In this document: piece by piece, positions 16,409 to 26,392 of the stretch
How the letters are laid out: every line of letters starts with the position of its first letter
How positions within the stretch are numbered: position 1 is the first letter of the stretch
Assembly (NCBI GenBank): GCA_000335715.1
Contig: AMYZ01000022.1
Location: 1-62,332 of the forward strand
Origin: a beta proteobacterium L13
GTDB taxonomy: Bacteria > Pseudomonadota > Gammaproteobacteria > Burkholderiales > Chromobacteriaceae
DNA: 62,332 nucleotides
Direction: 5' to 3'
Translations under genes and position numbers: made by a program
The notes under the pieces: model-generated
The model's input: the letters and a program-made list of their open reading frames with translations, nothing else
Told to the model about the DNA's origin: nothing
Databases searched by the model: none

Positions 16409-17077
16409 ATGAAAAAATCGATCAAGCTGAGCGCTCTGCTGGCTACCCTGCTGCTGACCGGCAATGCTTTTGCGGCTAACGAAGGCTACGCCAACAATCA
16501 GACTGGCTCCCCGGTAGTGAAAAACGCCTACGGCGAATGCTGGCGCTTGCCGACCACTTACGACAAAGCGCGTGATGGTCTGGTAGAGTGCGGCGATCGT
16601 GAAGCAGCCAAGCCGGCTCCGGCTCCTGCTCCAAAACCAGCTCCGGCACCAGTTGTCGTAGCTCCTAAACCACATACTGTCATCAAGACCGTTAGCCTGT
16701 CCGCTGAGGGCCTGTTCGGCTTCAACAGCGCACAGATCGTTGCCGGCAACCAGCAACTGGAAGCACTGGTTTCCAGCCTGAAAGCTGACAAAATGCTGAA
16801 GTCCGTAGCCGTTGAAGGCCACACCGACTACCTGGGTTCCGACAAGTACAACCAGGCTCTGTCCCAGAAACGTGCTGACGCCGTTAAAGACTACTTCGTT
16901 GCTGCTGGTGTACCGGCCGACAAAGTAACTGCAGTAGGCAAAGGCGAGTCCGAAGCCAAACTGACTGCAGAATGCACTGCCAAGAAGTTCAAGAAGCGTG
17001 CAGACCTGATCGCTTGCCTGGCTGGCGACCGTCGCTTTGACGTGACTGTAGAAACCGCCAAGGAAGTTCAGCAGTAA
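16409..17077 (+). CDS. RmpM-like OmpA-family outer membrane/peptidoglycan-binding protein
   Basis: 222 residues with a Sec signal peptide cleaved after AFA (about residue 22). The mature N-terminus carries NAYGECWR and VECGD, which are also present in neisserial RmpM (class 4 protein). A Pro/Ala hinge follows (about residues 69-86), then an OmpA-C peptidoglycan-binding domain with VEGHTDYLGSDKYNQALSQ. There is no OmpA beta-barrel, so it should sit in the periplasm linking porins or the outer membrane to peptidoglycan. Two extra cysteines late in the domain (ECTAKK, IACLAG) match the RmpM pattern. A strong promoter and AGAGGAAG indicate high expression. Confidence 0.88.
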   Translation: MKKSIKLSALLATLLLTGNAFAANEGYANNQTGSPVVKNAYGECWRLPTTYDKARDGLVECGDREAAKPAPAPAPKPAPAPVVVAPKPHTVIKTVSLSAEGLFGFNSAQIVAGNQQLEALVSSLKADKMLKSVAVEGHTDYLGSDKYNQALSQKRADAVKDYFVAAGVPADKVTAVGKGESEAKLTAECTAKKFKKRADLIACLAGDRRFDVTVETAKEVQQ

Positions 17078-17094
17078 TCTGCTGATCTTGCTGC

Positions 17095-17123
17095 AAAAGC
17101 CCCGGCTAGCCCGGGGCTTTTTT
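17095..17123 (+). terminator. Terminator after the RmpM-like gene
   Basis: AAAAGCCCCGG pairs with CCGGGGCTTTTTT, 18 bp after the stop codon; a strong intrinsic terminator. Confidence 0.88.
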
Positions 17124-17197
17124 GTTTTTCGCTATGGCTGGCAATGTTGGGGTTGGCTGGTTAAAATCGGGTGTTTTGATCTGTTATCGAGCCGCCC

Positions 17198-18133
17198 ATG
17201 CGTGCGTTTTTGGGGAACCCCCGCCGTTTTGCGTTACCCCCTTGTGCCCTGACTATCGGCAATTTTGACGGTGTCCATCTGGGGCACCAGCGTATGCTGG
17301 CCCGTTTGCGTGAGGAGGCGGCAGCGCGCGGCCTGCCTTCTGCCTTGCTGACCTTCGAGCCGCACCCGCGCGAGTTTTTTGCACGCCAGCAACCACCGGC
17401 ACGCTTGGCTGTGCTACGCGACAAGCTGCAGTTCCTGGCACAACAGGCCCAGCTTGATTATGTATTTATCTACCGTTTTAACCATGCGTTCTCCCGCATG
17501 CCTGCCGGGCAGTTTGTCCAGCAGGTTTTGCTGGACGAGCTGCAGACCCGCTATTTGCTGATCGGTGATGATTTCCAGTTTGGTGCTGATCGCAAAGGTG
17601 ATTTTGCCCTGTTGCAGCAGCACCCCGGTTTTGTCACCGAGGCCATGCCCTCGGTGCTGGTAGCCGGTGAGCGCGCTTCCAGTACGCTGGTGCGGGACAG
17701 GTTGGCCGCAGGTGATCTGGATAGCGCAGGCCGGCTATTGGGCCGCCCGTATCAGATTAGCGGCAAAGTCATGCATGGGCAAAAGTTGGGCCGTACCATT
17801 GGTTTTCCCACGGCCAATGTGCACTTGCCGCACCGCAAACCCGCCCTGGAGGGTATTTTTGTGGTGCAAGTGGATACGCCGCATGGCCGTCTGGGCGGCG
17901 TGGCAAGCCTGGGTAAAAACCCGACCGTCACCACTACCCAGAACTACAAGCTGGAAGTGCATTTGTTTGATTTTCATGGCGATTTGTATGGCCAGCGAAT
18001 TTCGGTGCATTTCCTGAAAAAACTGCGCGATGAAGCGCGCTACGATGATTTTAACGAGCTGGTGGCACAAATCGAACGCGATGCTGCCAGCGCCAAAACC
18101 TATTTGACCAGTTTGCAACGAGATCAGGCATGA
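17198..18133 (+). CDS. ribF: Bifunctional riboflavin kinase/FAD synthetase RibF
   Basis: A 311-residue enzyme making FMN and FAD from riboflavin. The N-terminal FAD synthetase domain shows [13 protein letters not shown] near residues 20-32 and the later RDRLAAGD motif. The C-terminal kinase domain shows [11 protein letters not shown] near residue 197. The stop overlaps the ileS ATG by 4 bp (ATGA), indicating translational coupling in a ribF-ileS-lspA-ispH unit. The ATG at 17198 has a weak ribosome binding site. One AGGTTGGCCGCA repeat copy (17699-17710) lies in frame within RDRLAAGD. Confidence 0.95.
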   Translation: MRAFLGNPRRFALPPCALTIGNFDGVHLGHQRMLARLREEAAARGLPSALLTFEPHPREFFARQQPPARLAVLRDKLQFLAQQAQLDYVFIYRFNHAFSRMPAGQFVQQVLLDELQTRYLLIGDDFQFGADRKGDFALLQQHPGFVTEAMPSVLVAGERASSTLVRDRLAAGDLDSAGRLLGRPYQISGKVMHGQKLGRTIGFPTANVHLPHRKPALEGIFVVQVDTPHGRLGGVASLGKNPTVTTTQNYKLEVHLFDFHGDLYGQRISVHFLKKLRDEARYDDFNELVAQIERDAASAKTYLTSLQRDQA

Positions 18134-20910
18134 GCATCGACTACCGTAAAACCGTCAACCTGCTGGATACACCGTTCCCTATGCGCGGTGATCTGGCCAA
18201 ACGTGAACCCGCCTGGCTGAAGCGCTGGACCGAACAGCAGCGTTACCAGAAGCTGCGCAAAATGGCCGCCGGCCGGCCCAAGTTCATCCTGCACGATGGC
18301 CCACCTTACGCCAACGGCGACATTCACATCGGCCATGCGGTCAACAAGATCCTGAAAGACATCATCGTTCGCTCCAAAACGCTGTCCGGTTTTGACGCGC
18401 CTTACGTGCCAGGCTGGGATTGCCACGGCCTGCCTATCGAGCTGATGGTGGAAAAGCTGCACGGCAAGGATATCCCTGCGGCCAAGTTCCGCGAGCTGTG
18501 CCGCGAATACGCGCACGAGCAGATTGCCCGCCAGAAAAAAGACTTCATCCGTCTGGGTGTGCTGGGTGACTGGGACAACCCGTACCTGACGATGGACTTC
18601 AAGACCGAAGCCGACATCGTGCGCACCCTGGGCAAGATTTTTGAAAACGGCTACCTGATGAAGGGTGAAAAGCCGGTGCACTGGTGTATCGAGTGCGGCT
18701 CTGCGCTGGCCGAAGCCGAGGTGGAGTACGAAGACAAAACCTCGCCGGCTATCGACGTAGCCTTCCGCGTGGTAGATACCGACAAGTTGGCCACAGCCTT
18801 TGCTGCGGCCAACGTGGACGGTGCCATGGCGGTAATCTGGACCACCACCCCGTGGACCCTGCCGGCCAACCAGGCGGTATCGGTCAGCGCCAAGCTGGTT
18901 TACCAGCTGGTGGATTGCGCCAAGGGCAAGCTGATTCTGGCCAAAGACCTGGTGGACGCCACCATGAAGCGCTATGGCGTGGAAAGCTACACCGTGCTGG
19001 GCGAGACCACCGGCGACAAGCTGGAGCTGCTGCGCCTGGCGCACCCGTTCTACGCCCGTGAAGTACCGGTGATCTGCGGTGACCACGTGACCACCGACGC
19101 CGGTACCGGCCTGGTGCATACCGCCCCGGCGCACGGCCTGGAAGACTTCCAGGTGGGTCAGGCATACGGTATCCCCGTGGACAACCCGGTAGCCGACAAC
19201 GGCCGCTACAAGTCCACCACCGAGCTGTTTGCCGGCTTGTCGGTATGGGAGGCCAACCCGAAAGTGATCGAGGTGCTGCAAGAGCGCGCCGCGCTGGTGC
19301 ATCAGGACAAACTGTACCACAGCTACCCGCACTGCTGGCGCCACAAAACCCCGATCATCTTCCGCGCTACCCCGCAGTGGTTCATCGGCATGGACAAGGC
19401 TGGTAACGACGGCCAGGTACTGCGCCAGCGCGCCAAACAGGCTGTGGACAGCACCGAGTTTTTCCCGGCCTGGGGCCGTGCCCGCCTGGAAGCCATGATC
19501 GGTAACCGCCCGGACTGGTGCGTATCGCGCCAGCGTAACTGGGGCGTGCCGATGACTTTCTTTATCCACAAGGAAAGCGGCGAGCTGCATCCGCGTTCGG
19601 CCGAGCTGCTGGAACAGGTAGCGCTGCGTATCGAGAAGCAGGGCATCGAAGCCTGGTTCAGCCTGGACGCCGCCGAGCTGCTGGGTGACGATGCGGCCAA
19701 CTACCGCAAACTTACCGACACGCTGGACGTGTGGTTCGATTCCGGCTCCACCCACTTTGCCGTGCTCAAGCAGCGCGCCGAGCTGGCGTGGCCTGCCGAC
19801 CTGTACCTGGAAGGCTCCGACCAGCACCGCGGCTGGTTCCAGTCCTCGCTGCTCACCGGCTGCGCCACTATCGGCCGCGCGCCTTACCAGCAGCTGCTGA
19901 CCCACGGCTTCGTGGTGGACGGCAAGGGCCTGAAGATGTCCAAGTCCAAAGGCAATGTGGTGGCACCGCAAAAGGTGAACGACAGCCTGGGTGCCGACAT
20001 TCTGCGCCTGTGGGTAGCGTCTACCGATTACTCCGGCGAGCTGGCGATCTCGGACGAGATTCTGAAGCGTGTCACCGAAAGCTATCGCCGCCTGCGCAAT
20101 ACCTTGCGCTTCCTGCTGGCCAACCTGTCGGACTTCAACCCGATGGAACACGCCGTACCGTACGAGCGCCTGAGCGAGATCGACCGCTACGCGCTGATGA
20201 TGGCCAAGGAAATGCAGGAGAAAATCACCGGCGAGCTGTACCCGCGTTATGCCTTCCACCATTCGGTGCAAGACATCGTGAACTACTGCTCGGAAGATCT
20301 GGGTGCGTTCTATCTGGATATCCTGAAAGACCGCCTGTACACCACTGCCGCCGACAGTGCCGCGCGTCGCAGCGCCCAGACCGCGCTGTACCACATCACG
20401 CGCAGCCTGCTGCTGTTGCTGTCGCCTATCCTGTGCTTTACCGCTGACGAGGCGTGGGAAGTGCTGCTGGGTAGCGATGAAGAAACCCCGCTGTTCCACG
20501 TATGGCACGAGTTCCCGAACCCGACCGTGGGTGCCGAAGAAGCACTGGTTGCCAAATGGCAAGCCATCCGTGCCTTCCGTGCCCAGGTGAACAAGGAAAT
20601 CGAAGCACTGCGTAGCGCCGACCAGCTGGGCTCTTCGCTGCAGGCCGAGTTGGCCGTGACCGCCGGTGGCGAGCTGTACCAGCACCTGGCCAGCCTGGGT
20701 GATGAGCTCAAGTTTGTGCTGATGGTGTCGCAGGTAAGCCTGACCGAAGCGGCCGAGACCAGCATCAGCGTGACCCCGTCCAGCCACGAGAAGTGCGATC
20801 GTTGCTGGCACTACCGTGCCGACGTGGGCACCCACGCTGGCCACGGCCACGTGTGCGGCCGCTGCGTAGACAATATCGATGGCGCAGGCGAGGCTCGTCT
20901 GCATGCTTGA
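18130..20910 (+). CDS. ileS: Isoleucyl-tRNA synthetase
   Basis: A 926-residue class I aminoacyl-tRNA synthetase. The HIGH-type motif is GDIHIGHA (about residue 60), the class I KMSKS motif appears as KMSKSKGN (about 602), and [10 protein letters not shown] marks the CP1 editing domain. The C-terminal zinc-binding segment [12 protein letters not shown]...CGRCVDN is present. Length and domain order are canonical for the bacterial type 1 enzyme. Its start overlaps ribF and its end overlaps the lspA start. A long open frame on the opposite strand is a GC-bias shadow. Confidence 0.98.
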   Translation: MSIDYRKTVNLLDTPFPMRGDLAKREPAWLKRWTEQQRYQKLRKMAAGRPKFILHDGPPYANGDIHIGHAVNKILKDIIVRSKTLSGFDAPYVPGWDCHGLPIELMVEKLHGKDIPAAKFRELCREYAHEQIARQKKDFIRLGVLGDWDNPYLTMDFKTEADIVRTLGKIFENGYLMKGEKPVHWCIECGSALAEAEVEYEDKTSPAIDVAFRVVDTDKLATAFAAANVDGAMAVIWTTTPWTLPANQAVSVSAKLVYQLVDCAKGKLILAKDLVDATMKRYGVESYTVLGETTGDKLELLRLAHPFYAREVPVICGDHVTTDAGTGLVHTAPAHGLEDFQVGQAYGIPVDNPVADNGRYKSTTELFAGLSVWEANPKVIEVLQERAALVHQDKLYHSYPHCWRHKTPIIFRATPQWFIGMDKAGNDGQVLRQRAKQAVDSTEFFPAWGRARLEAMIGNRPDWCVSRQRNWGVPMTFFIHKESGELHPRSAELLEQVALRIEKQGIEAWFSLDAAELLGDDAANYRKLTDTLDVWFDSGSTHFAVLKQRAELAWPADLYLEGSDQHRGWFQSSLLTGCATIGRAPYQQLLTHGFVVDGKGLKMSKSKGNVVAPQKVNDSLGADILRLWVASTDYSGELAISDEILKRVTESYRRLRNTLRFLLANLSDFNPMEHAVPYERLSEIDRYALMMAKEMQEKITGELYPRYAFHHSVQDIVNYCSEDLGAFYLDILKDRLYTTAADSAARRSAQTALYHITRSLLLLLSPILCFTADEAWEVLLGSDEETPLFHVWHEFPNPTVGAEEALVAKWQAIRAFRAQVNKEIEALRSADQLGSSLQAELAVTAGGELYQHLASLGDELKFVLMVSQVSLTEAAETSISVTPSSHEKCDRCWHYRADVGTHAGHGHVCGRCVDNIDGAGEARLHA

Positions 20911-21427
20911 GCAAGGCAAGATGGCCGGGGCGGCAGCCCCGGCGGCTGAGCAGCCAGCCAGCGTGGCCAAGTGGTTCGTGCTGGCGGCCGCCATCATCGT
21001 GCTGGATCAGCTGACCAAGATCTACTTCAACGGCAGCTACCAGTACGGCGAGCAGCGCGAGGTGATTCCGTCGCTATTGAACTTTACCCTGCTGTATAAC
21101 CCTGGCGCCGCGTTCAGTTTTCTGGCCGACGCCGGCGGTTGGCAGAAGTTTTTCTTCAGCGGCCTGGCGTTTGCCGTATCGGGCTGGCTGGGCTGGCAGA
21201 TCGTGCAGCGTCAGTTCAGCAGCCTGATGAATCTGGCTGCTGCCTTCATCATGGGTGGGGCGCTGGGGAATGTGATAGATCGCCTGATTCACGGCCACGT
21301 CATTGATTTTATCCAGGTGCACTGGCAGCAAAGCTGGTACTACCCGGCTTTTAATATTGCTGACAGCTTCATCTGCGTGGGTGCCGTGCTGATGGTGCTG
21401 GATAGCTTCAAGCAAGCCAAACGCTGA
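20903..21427 (+). CDS. lspA: Lipoprotein signal peptidase LspA
   Basis: An inner membrane aspartyl protease that removes signal peptides from lipidated prolipoproteins such as BamC. Four hydrophobic segments and the catalytic aspartates in GNVIDRL and NIADSF are visible. The start at 20903 overlaps the ileS stop. A second ATG at 20921, preceded by AAGG, would give 168 residues, closer to family length, and is a serious alternative. ispH follows after a 34-bp perfect palindrome made of two GTTGGCCGCA repeats. Confidence 0.94.
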   Translation: MLEQGKMAGAAAPAAEQPASVAKWFVLAAAIIVLDQLTKIYFNGSYQYGEQREVIPSLLNFTLLYNPGAAFSFLADAGGWQKFFFSGLAFAVSGWLGWQIVQRQFSSLMNLAAAFIMGGALGNVIDRLIHGHVIDFIQVHWQQSWYYPAFNIADSFICVGAVLMVLDSFKQAKR

Positions 21428-21460
21428 GCCAAGGTTGGCCGCATGCGGCCAACCTTGGCT
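21427..21460. repeat. 34-bp perfect palindrome of two fused repeat copies between lspA and ispH
   Basis: Arms at 21427-21443 and 21444-21460 are exact reverse complements, each containing AAGGTTGGCCGCA. With no spacer and no T tract it is a cruciform-prone repeat rather than a typical terminator. Confidence 0.85.
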
Positions 21461-21503
21461 AACAGGTCGCCACGGGCGGCCTCTTTCATGAAAAGGATTA
21501 CCG

Positions 21504-22448
21504 ATGACGAAGACCATCATGCTGGCTAACCCGCGCGGCTTCTGTGCCGGGGTGGACCGCGCCATCGCCATCGTCGAGCGTGCGCTGGAAAAATACGGTG
21601 CGCCGATCTACGTGCGGCACGAAGTAGTGCATAACCGTTTCGTTGTGGACAACCTGCGCGCCAAAGGGGCGATCTTCATCGAAGAGCTGAAAGACGTGCC
21701 GGCTGGCAGCACGCTGATCTACTCGGCCCACGGTGTGCCGCTGTCGGTGCGCCAGGAGGCCGAGGCGCTGGGGCTGACGGTGTACGACGCCACCTGCCCG
21801 CTGGTGACCAAGGTGCATGTCGAGGTAAAACGCATGCACCAGGCCGAGATGGAGATCATCATGATCGGCCATAAAGGCCACCCCGAGGTGGAAGGCACCA
21901 TGGGGCAGGTGAATAGCCGCATGTATCTGGTGGAGTCGGTAGAGGATGTGGCCACGCTGCAGGTAGCCAACCCTGCGGCGCTGTCTTACGTGAGCCAGAC
22001 CACGCTGTCGGTGGACGAAACGCGCGACATCATCGCCGCCTTGAAAGCCCGCTTCCCGGCCATCCACAGCCCGAAGAAAGACGATATCTGCTACGCCACG
22101 CAAAACCGCCAGGACGCGGTAAAAGTGCTGGCAGACGAGTGCGATATCGTGGTGGTGGTGGGCTCGCCCAATAGCTCCAACTCCAACCGCCTGCGCGAAG
22201 TGGCGGCACTGAAAGGCGTGGACGCCTATATGGTAGACAACGCCAGCCTGCTGCAGGCGGCGTGGTTTGACGGCAAGCAGCGCGTAGGCGTGACCGCCGG
22301 CGCCAGTGCGCCCGAGGTACTGGTACAGGCGGTGATCGAGCAGATCAAAGCGTTTGGTGCCGAGCAAGTCAGCGAGCTGAACGGCGTAGAAGAGCACATT
22401 ACCTTTGCGCTGCCACCCGGCCTGCGTGATAGCAAGCCGGCAGCCTGA
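21504..22448 (+). CDS. ispH: 4-hydroxy-3-methylbut-2-enyl diphosphate reductase IspH (LytB)
   Basis: A 314-residue iron-sulfur enzyme catalysing the last step of the MEP isoprenoid pathway, giving IPP and DMAPP. The three cluster ligands are C14 (GFCAGV), C98 (ATCPLV) and C196 ([10 protein letters not shown]). The loops SAHGV and [11 protein letters not shown] are conserved. AAGGA precedes the ATG at a good distance. No fkpB lies between lspA and ispH, unlike E. coli. A long perfect inverted repeat follows the gene. Confidence 0.97.
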   Translation: MTKTIMLANPRGFCAGVDRAIAIVERALEKYGAPIYVRHEVVHNRFVVDNLRAKGAIFIEELKDVPAGSTLIYSAHGVPLSVRQEAEALGLTVYDATCPLVTKVHVEVKRMHQAEMEIIMIGHKGHPEVEGTMGQVNSRMYLVESVEDVATLQVANPAALSYVSQTTLSVDETRDIIAALKARFPAIHSPKKDDICYATQNRQDAVKVLADECDIVVVVGSPNSSNSNRLREVAALKGVDAYMVDNASLLQAAWFDGKQRVGVTAGASAPEVLVQAVIEQIKAFGAEQVSELNGVEEHITFALPPGLRDSKPAA

Positions 22449-22458
22449 TATAGCGCTA

Positions 22459-22513
22459 GCAGCATAAGAAAAGCGGCCAACCCGTTAAAGGTTGGCCGCT
22501 TTTCTTATGCTGC
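22459..22513. terminator. Bidirectional terminator built on an inverted repeat pair, 23-bp perfect arms
   Basis: Arms 22459-22481 and 22491-22513 are exact reverse complements with a 9-nt loop. Each arm combines GCAGCATAAGAAAA with the repeat core GCGGCCAAC. It lies between the convergent ispH and EamA genes and has A/T tracts within the arms. Confidence 0.85.
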
Positions 22514-22531
22514 CGTGGCCCAGGCTAGGGT

Positions 22532-23431
22532 TCAGGCGCGCGCCGTGCGCAGGCCGGGGATGGGCAGTTTTTGCAGTAGCAGCCCGCCCAGAATCAAGCC
22601 CAGGCCGGTGAGGGTGCTGGGCAGGATGGGCTCGCCCAGCAGCGTGCTGATCAGCATCAGCGACAGGATGGGCGACAGGAAGATCAGGTTGGCAATGCGC
22701 GCGGTACTGCTGGTGAGCTTCATGGCCGAGAGCCACAGCACAAAGGTAAAGCCCATTTCCAGCGCGCCGACATAGGCGGCGCCCGCGATGCCTTGCCACG
22801 CTACCGGGGTCAGCTCGCCGGTGGCGGCGCACCACAGCAGGGTTAGCGGTAGCGAGAGCAGGAAGTTCAGCGTGAGGCCCATCACCGGCTCGCGCTCGTC
22901 TTTGGCGTTGAACAGCCAGTAGCCCGCCCACAGCAGGGTGGACAGCAAGGCAAAGCCGACGCCGGACAGGTTGCTGAAATTCAGCGCCAGCGGCGCGCCG
23001 CGCGTGGCGATGGTCAGCACCCCGCTATAGCACACCAGTGCCGCCAGGCTGTCCTGCAGCTTGAGCTTTTGCCCCAGCACCGGCACGGCCAATAGCGTCA
23101 TGGTGAGCGCCCAGGTGTAGTTGATGGCCTGGGCTTCCTGCGCGGGGAGCAGGTCGTAGGCCTGGAACAGGATCAGGTAATAAGCGGACGGGTTAACCGC
23201 GCCCAGGATGGCGCTGCGGCGCCAGTGCTGGCGCAGGGCGGCGGGAAGGGTGCCCAGCCGGCCCTGCCAGCCCAGTATGGCCAGCAGCGATAGCAGCGAA
23301 AACACGCTGGCGTACAGTACCAGTTGCGCCGGGCTGAGGTGCGCCAGGCTGAGTTTGAAGGCGCTGGCCACGGTGGACCAGGCCAGTACGGCGGATAAGC
23401 CAAATACGTAAGCTTTGTGTTGCGAAGTCAA
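22532..23431 (-). CDS. EamA/DMT-family transporter
   Basis: A 299-residue integral membrane protein with about ten hydrophobic segments arranged as two EamA repeats (roughly residues 8-140 and 150-290). DMT exporters move metabolites such as amino acids; the substrate cannot be predicted. The TTG start overlaps the nnr stop codon (TTGA), which argues for translational coupling and makes this unusual start credible. It is the last gene of a long leftward array. Confidence 0.85.
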   Translation of the reverse strand: MTSQHKAYVFGLSAVLAWSTVASAFKLSLAHLSPAQLVLYASVFSLLSLLAILGWQGRLGTLPAALRQHWRRSAILGAVNPSAYYLILFQAYDLLPAQEAQAINYTWALTMTLLAVPVLGQKLKLQDSLAALVCYSGVLTIATRGAPLALNFSNLSGVGFALLSTLLWAGYWLFNAKDEREPVMGLTLNFLLSLPLTLLWCAATGELTPVAWQGIAGAAYVGALEMGFTFVLWLSAMKLTSSTARIANLIFLSPILSLMLISTLLGEPILPSTLTGLGLILGGLLLQKLPIPGLRTARA

Positions 23432-24906
23432 AATGCGGGGGCTCCTGCCTGTTTCAGGCGCTGGTTCAGTTCGTGGCTCATCAGCTGCAAGGTAGTGCTG
23501 GCACTCAGGCCGATGGGGCCGCCTTGTGCGGCTTCGTATTGTTCACCGGCACAGGCGTGCAGGTCGGCCGCCAGATGGGCACCATCCAGTAGTGACATGC
23601 CTTGTGCCAGCAAGGCGCAGATGGCCCCGCCCAGCAGGTCGCCCTGGCCGGCCACTGCCAGCGCCGGGCTGCCGTGTACCAGCAGGCGGTAAGGTTGGCC
23701 GCTACTTGCCAGCAGCGTGCCGCTGCCTTTTAGCAAAACGTTGCAGGCAAATTGCCGCGCAAGCTGCTGGGCGGCACCGATGCGGTCGGCCTGGATCTGC
23801 TCGGTGCTGCAGTCCAGCAGGCGGGCGGCTTCGCTGGGGTGCGGCGTGAGCAGCGTAGGATAGCTGCGCTGGCGCAGGCGTGCCTGCAGCTGGCTGTCGG
23901 CAGCCAGCAGGTTAAGCGCATCGGCGTCCAGCAGCAGGGTATTGTCGTGCAGCAGCAGCGCGTCCAGTGCCTGGTGCGCTTGGTCGCTCAGGCCCAGGCC
24001 GGGGCCGATCAGCATCACGTTGGCCGCAGGCACATTCATGCCGTCTTGCCAGGGGCGTAGCATCAGTTCGGGGGTGGCTGGGTCCAGTAGCAGGGCGTCT
24101 TGTGTATGCACAAATACTTTGCCGGCCCCCAGGGCCAGGGCGGCGCGGCCAGCCAGGATGGCGGCACCGCTCATGCCGCGGGCTCCGCCAATCACACTAA
24201 CGCTGCCGTAGCTGCCTTTGTGGCTGCTGTGCCAGCGCTTTAGCGCCAGCGTCGAGGGCACGGCAATGCTGCCGCTGGCTTCCGGGTAGTGGGCGGGCGG
24301 GCAATCCAGCAGGGCAATACTGGTATGGCCGCAGTAGTCGCGCCCCTGGCCGGTATACAGCCCAGGCTTGGGGCAAAGCAGGCTCAGGGTATGGCTGGCG
24401 CGCAGCGCGGTACCGCGCGGCTGGCCAGTCCAGGCATCCAGGCCACTGGGGATGTCGATGGCCAGCTTGGGGCAGGGCAGGCTGTTAAGGCGGCGAATCA
24501 GGTGCAGCCAGGCGCCGCTCAGTGGCCGACTCAGCCCGACGCCAAACAGGCCGTCCAGCAGCCAGGCGGGTGTGGTGTCGCCCAGGGTTGGCCGCACACT
24601 GCCGCCCAGCGCCTGCCAGTGTTGCAATGCTGCCGCTACGGCAGCATTTACCCGTGGCTCGGGCAGCAGGACTTCTACTGCGTAGCCGGCTTGTTTCAGC
24701 AAGCAGGCCGCCAGGATGGCGTCGCCACCATTATTGCCGGGGCCGGCAGCCACCAGAATGGCCGCACCGGGCTGGATATGCGCCTGGCACCACTGGGCAA
24801 TGGCTTGGGCGGCGCGTTGCATCAGCTGCAGGCCCGCTGCCTCTGCGTTTTGTTCCAGCTGCCGTAGTGCCGGCAAGGACAGCAGGCTGTGTTCTGGTGT
24901 AATCAT
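23428..24906 (-). CDS. nnr: Bifunctional NAD(P)H-hydrate epimerase/dehydratase Nnr
   Basis: A 492-residue metabolite-repair enzyme. The N-terminal YjeF_N epimerase domain (about 1-215) contains AAGPGNNGGDA; the usual GGDG here ends in Ala. The C-terminal dehydratase domain (about 225-490) has VIGGARGMSGAA, LTPHPSEAARLL and AVAGQGDLLGG, where most homologues read GTGDVLAG. It restores damaged NADHX and NADPHX. The ATG at 24906 overlaps the ubiX stop (ATGA); a much longer in-frame extension through ubiX is spurious. Confidence 0.92.
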   Translation of the reverse strand: MITPEHSLLSLPALRQLEQNAEAAGLQLMQRAAQAIAQWCQAHIQPGAAILVAAGPGNNGGDAILAACLLKQAGYAVEVLLPEPRVNAAVAAALQHWQALGGSVRPTLGDTTPAWLLDGLFGVGLSRPLSGAWLHLIRRLNSLPCPKLAIDIPSGLDAWTGQPRGTALRASHTLSLLCPKPGLYTGQGRDYCGHTSIALLDCPPAHYPEASGSIAVPSTLALKRWHSSHKGSYGSVSVIGGARGMSGAAILAGRAALALGAGKVFVHTQDALLLDPATPELMLRPWQDGMNVPAANVMLIGPGLGLSDQAHQALDALLLHDNTLLLDADALNLLAADSQLQARLRQRSYPTLLTPHPSEAARLLDCSTEQIQADRIGAAQQLARQFACNVLLKGSGTLLASSGQPYRLLVHGSPALAVAGQGDLLGGAICALLAQGMSLLDGAHLAADLHACAGEQYEAAQGGPIGLSASTTLQLMSHELNQRLKQAGAPAF

Positions 24907-25517
24907 GCGCGGTCTTCTCCCCAGCGTGGCAGCAGGCTGTGCGCTACGCCGACTTGGTCCATGATGCGTGCCACGACAAAGTCCACCATGTCCTGCACGC
25001 TTTGCGGGTGGGTATAAAAGCCGGGGCTGGGCGGCAGGATGCACACGCCCAGCCGTGCCAGCTTCAGCATGTTTTCCAGATGAATGGCCGAGAGCGGCGC
25101 CTCGCGTGGTACCAGTACCAGCTTGCGCTGTTCCTTGATGCTGACGTCGGCGGCGCGCTCGATCAGGTTGTCGCTGCTGCCGGCGGCGATGGCGGCCAGC
25201 GTGCCCATCGAGCAGGGGCACACCACCATGGCGTCGGCCGGGTTGGAGCCGGACGCTGGTGGCGCAAACCATTCTTCACGCCCGTAGACGCGCAGCAAGC
25301 CATCTGCCGGCTGGTATTGTTCTTCCAGCCAGCTCTGGAAGGCGGCCGGGCGCGACGGCAGGGTCAGGTTCATTTCCTGCTGTGCCACCACCTGGGCAGC
25401 CTGGGAGTACAGCACCCATACGCGCACGCCGGCTGCGAGCAGGCACTCAATCAGGCGCAGGCCATATGGAAGGCCGGAGGCACCGGTCAGGGCGACGGTA
25501 ATGGTTTGGCTTGGCAT
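24903..25517 (-). CDS. ubiX: Flavin prenyltransferase UbiX
   Basis: A 204-residue enzyme that makes prenylated FMN for UbiD-type decarboxylases of ubiquinone synthesis. The flavoprotein fold is shown by LTGASGLPYG near residue 10 and by VCPCSMGTLAAIAAGSSDNLIERAADVSIKE around 100-130, followed by VPREAPLS. The ATG at 25517 gives the family length. It overlaps the preceding Gx transporter gene by 31 bp and the nnr start by 4 bp. No ubiD is present in the window. Confidence 0.95.
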   Translation of the reverse strand: MPSQTITVALTGASGLPYGLRLIECLLAAGVRVWVLYSQAAQVVAQQEMNLTLPSRPAAFQSWLEEQYQPADGLLRVYGREEWFAPPASGSNPADAMVVCPCSMGTLAAIAAGSSDNLIERAADVSIKEQRKLVLVPREAPLSAIHLENMLKLARLGVCILPPSPGFYTHPQSVQDMVDFVVARIMDQVGVAHSLLPRWGEDRA

Positions 25518-26038
25518 GGGGGGAGTTGCTCCAGCAGTTTCAGGGTCAGCAGGCCGGTGGCCATACTGGCCAGCAGGCTGCTGAGCATTAAAGGGGGTAG
25601 CAGCTGCCAGACACCATCGTGAGGGATGAGCCATAGCCGCGCCAGCAGCAATTGTCCTGCAAGATGGGCCACGCCGGCCAGCATACTGTGGCTTAGCACA
25701 CTGAAATAGCGTGCCGGCAGATGGCTGGCCAGCCCCAGCATCAGCACGCTGCTTGCGCCACCTGCCAGGCTGAGCCAAAAACCGGGGGTAAACAGGCTGC
25801 CCAGCATTAGCCCGGCGGCCACGATGCGCAGCAGGCTCACCCATACGGCGGCGCGCCAGCCTAGCTGGTGCAGGGCAATCAGGGTAACGATATTGGCCAG
25901 GCCGGGTTTGATGCCCGGCAAGGGCGAGGGGATGGCTGCTTCCAGTAGCGACAGGGCCAAGCCCATTGCGGCCAACCTGGCCAGCTGCAGGTCATAGGCA
26001 CTGGGCTGTAGCGCGGTGTCAGTATGCCAGCGAGTCAT
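25487..26038 (-). CDS. Gx transporter family protein (heptaprenyl diphosphate synthase component I-like)
   Basis: A 183-residue hydrophobic protein with five to six predicted membrane segments. The pattern SLLEAAIPSPLPGIKPGLANIVTLIAL near the N-terminus is the hallmark of the Pfam family named after heptaprenyl diphosphate synthase component I, now usually called Gx transporters. It overlaps both the upstream NusG-II gene (20 bp) and ubiX (31 bp). The pairing with a NusG domain II protein recurs in bacteria. The transported substrate is unknown. Confidence 0.8.
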   Translation of the reverse strand: MTRWHTDTALQPSAYDLQLARLAAMGLALSLLEAAIPSPLPGIKPGLANIVTLIALHQLGWRAAVWVSLLRIVAAGLMLGSLFTPGFWLSLAGGASSVLMLGLASHLPARYFSVLSHSMLAGVAHLAGQLLLARLWLIPHDGVWQLLPPLMLSSLLASMATGLLTLKLLEQLPPCQAKPLPSP

Positions 26039-26390
26039 GGCCGCTATCGCCTTCCAGAGTAATGGCCGTACGGTTGGGCAGGCAGAGTGCGGTACTGCCT
26101 GGGCCGTTTAGCCAGCCTTGCTGTACACAATACTGGCGTGGGCTGGGGTCGGCAGCGATGCGCGCCCGCCCTTGCCGTATTTCGACAAGGGTTGCGCCCA
26201 GCGGGCCGTGCAAGGTAAAGCGGCTATCCAGCCGTAGCGGCCAGCGTTGTACCAGCTGGCCATTTTGGTACAGCAGTACGTGGCTGGCGCGGCCGCTGTG
26301 GTACCACAGAAAATAAAAGCTGCCGAAGCAGCTTGCGGCCAACAGGGTGGCGATCAGCAGGTCGCCGGCCTTGAACAGGGCCAGGCGCAC
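26019..26390 (-). CDS. NusG domain II-containing membrane-anchored protein
   Basis: A 123-residue protein with one N-terminal membrane segment (about residues 10-28) and a periplasmic beta-rich domain containing PLRLDSRFTLHGPLGATLVEI, PSPRQYCVQQGWL and CLPNRTAITLEG. This matches the NusG domain II-containing family, which typically partners Gx transporters. Two cysteines, in YCVQQ and LCLPN, are conserved in such proteins. It starts 2 bp after rapZ ends. The role is unknown, perhaps an accessory subunit. Confidence 0.78.
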   Translation of the reverse strand: MRLALFKAGDLLIATLLAASCFGSFYFLWYHSGRASHVLLYQNGQLVQRWPLRLDSRFTLHGPLGATLVEIRQGRARIAADPSPRQYCVQQGWLNGPGSTALCLPNRTAITLEGDSGHDSLAY

Positions 26391-26392
26391 GG

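Noticed and set aside
18124-20997. A 957-codon open frame on the minus strand opposite ileS
   Set aside because: It mirrors ileS, which has all synthetase motifs. The antisense product is His/Gly/Gln-rich without recognisable domains, as expected from GC-biased third positions.
24907-25272. Upstream extension of the nnr frame through ubiX
   Set aside because: Out-of-frame reading of ubiX rich in Arg and His. The ATG at 24906 overlapping the ubiX stop gives the normal Nnr length.
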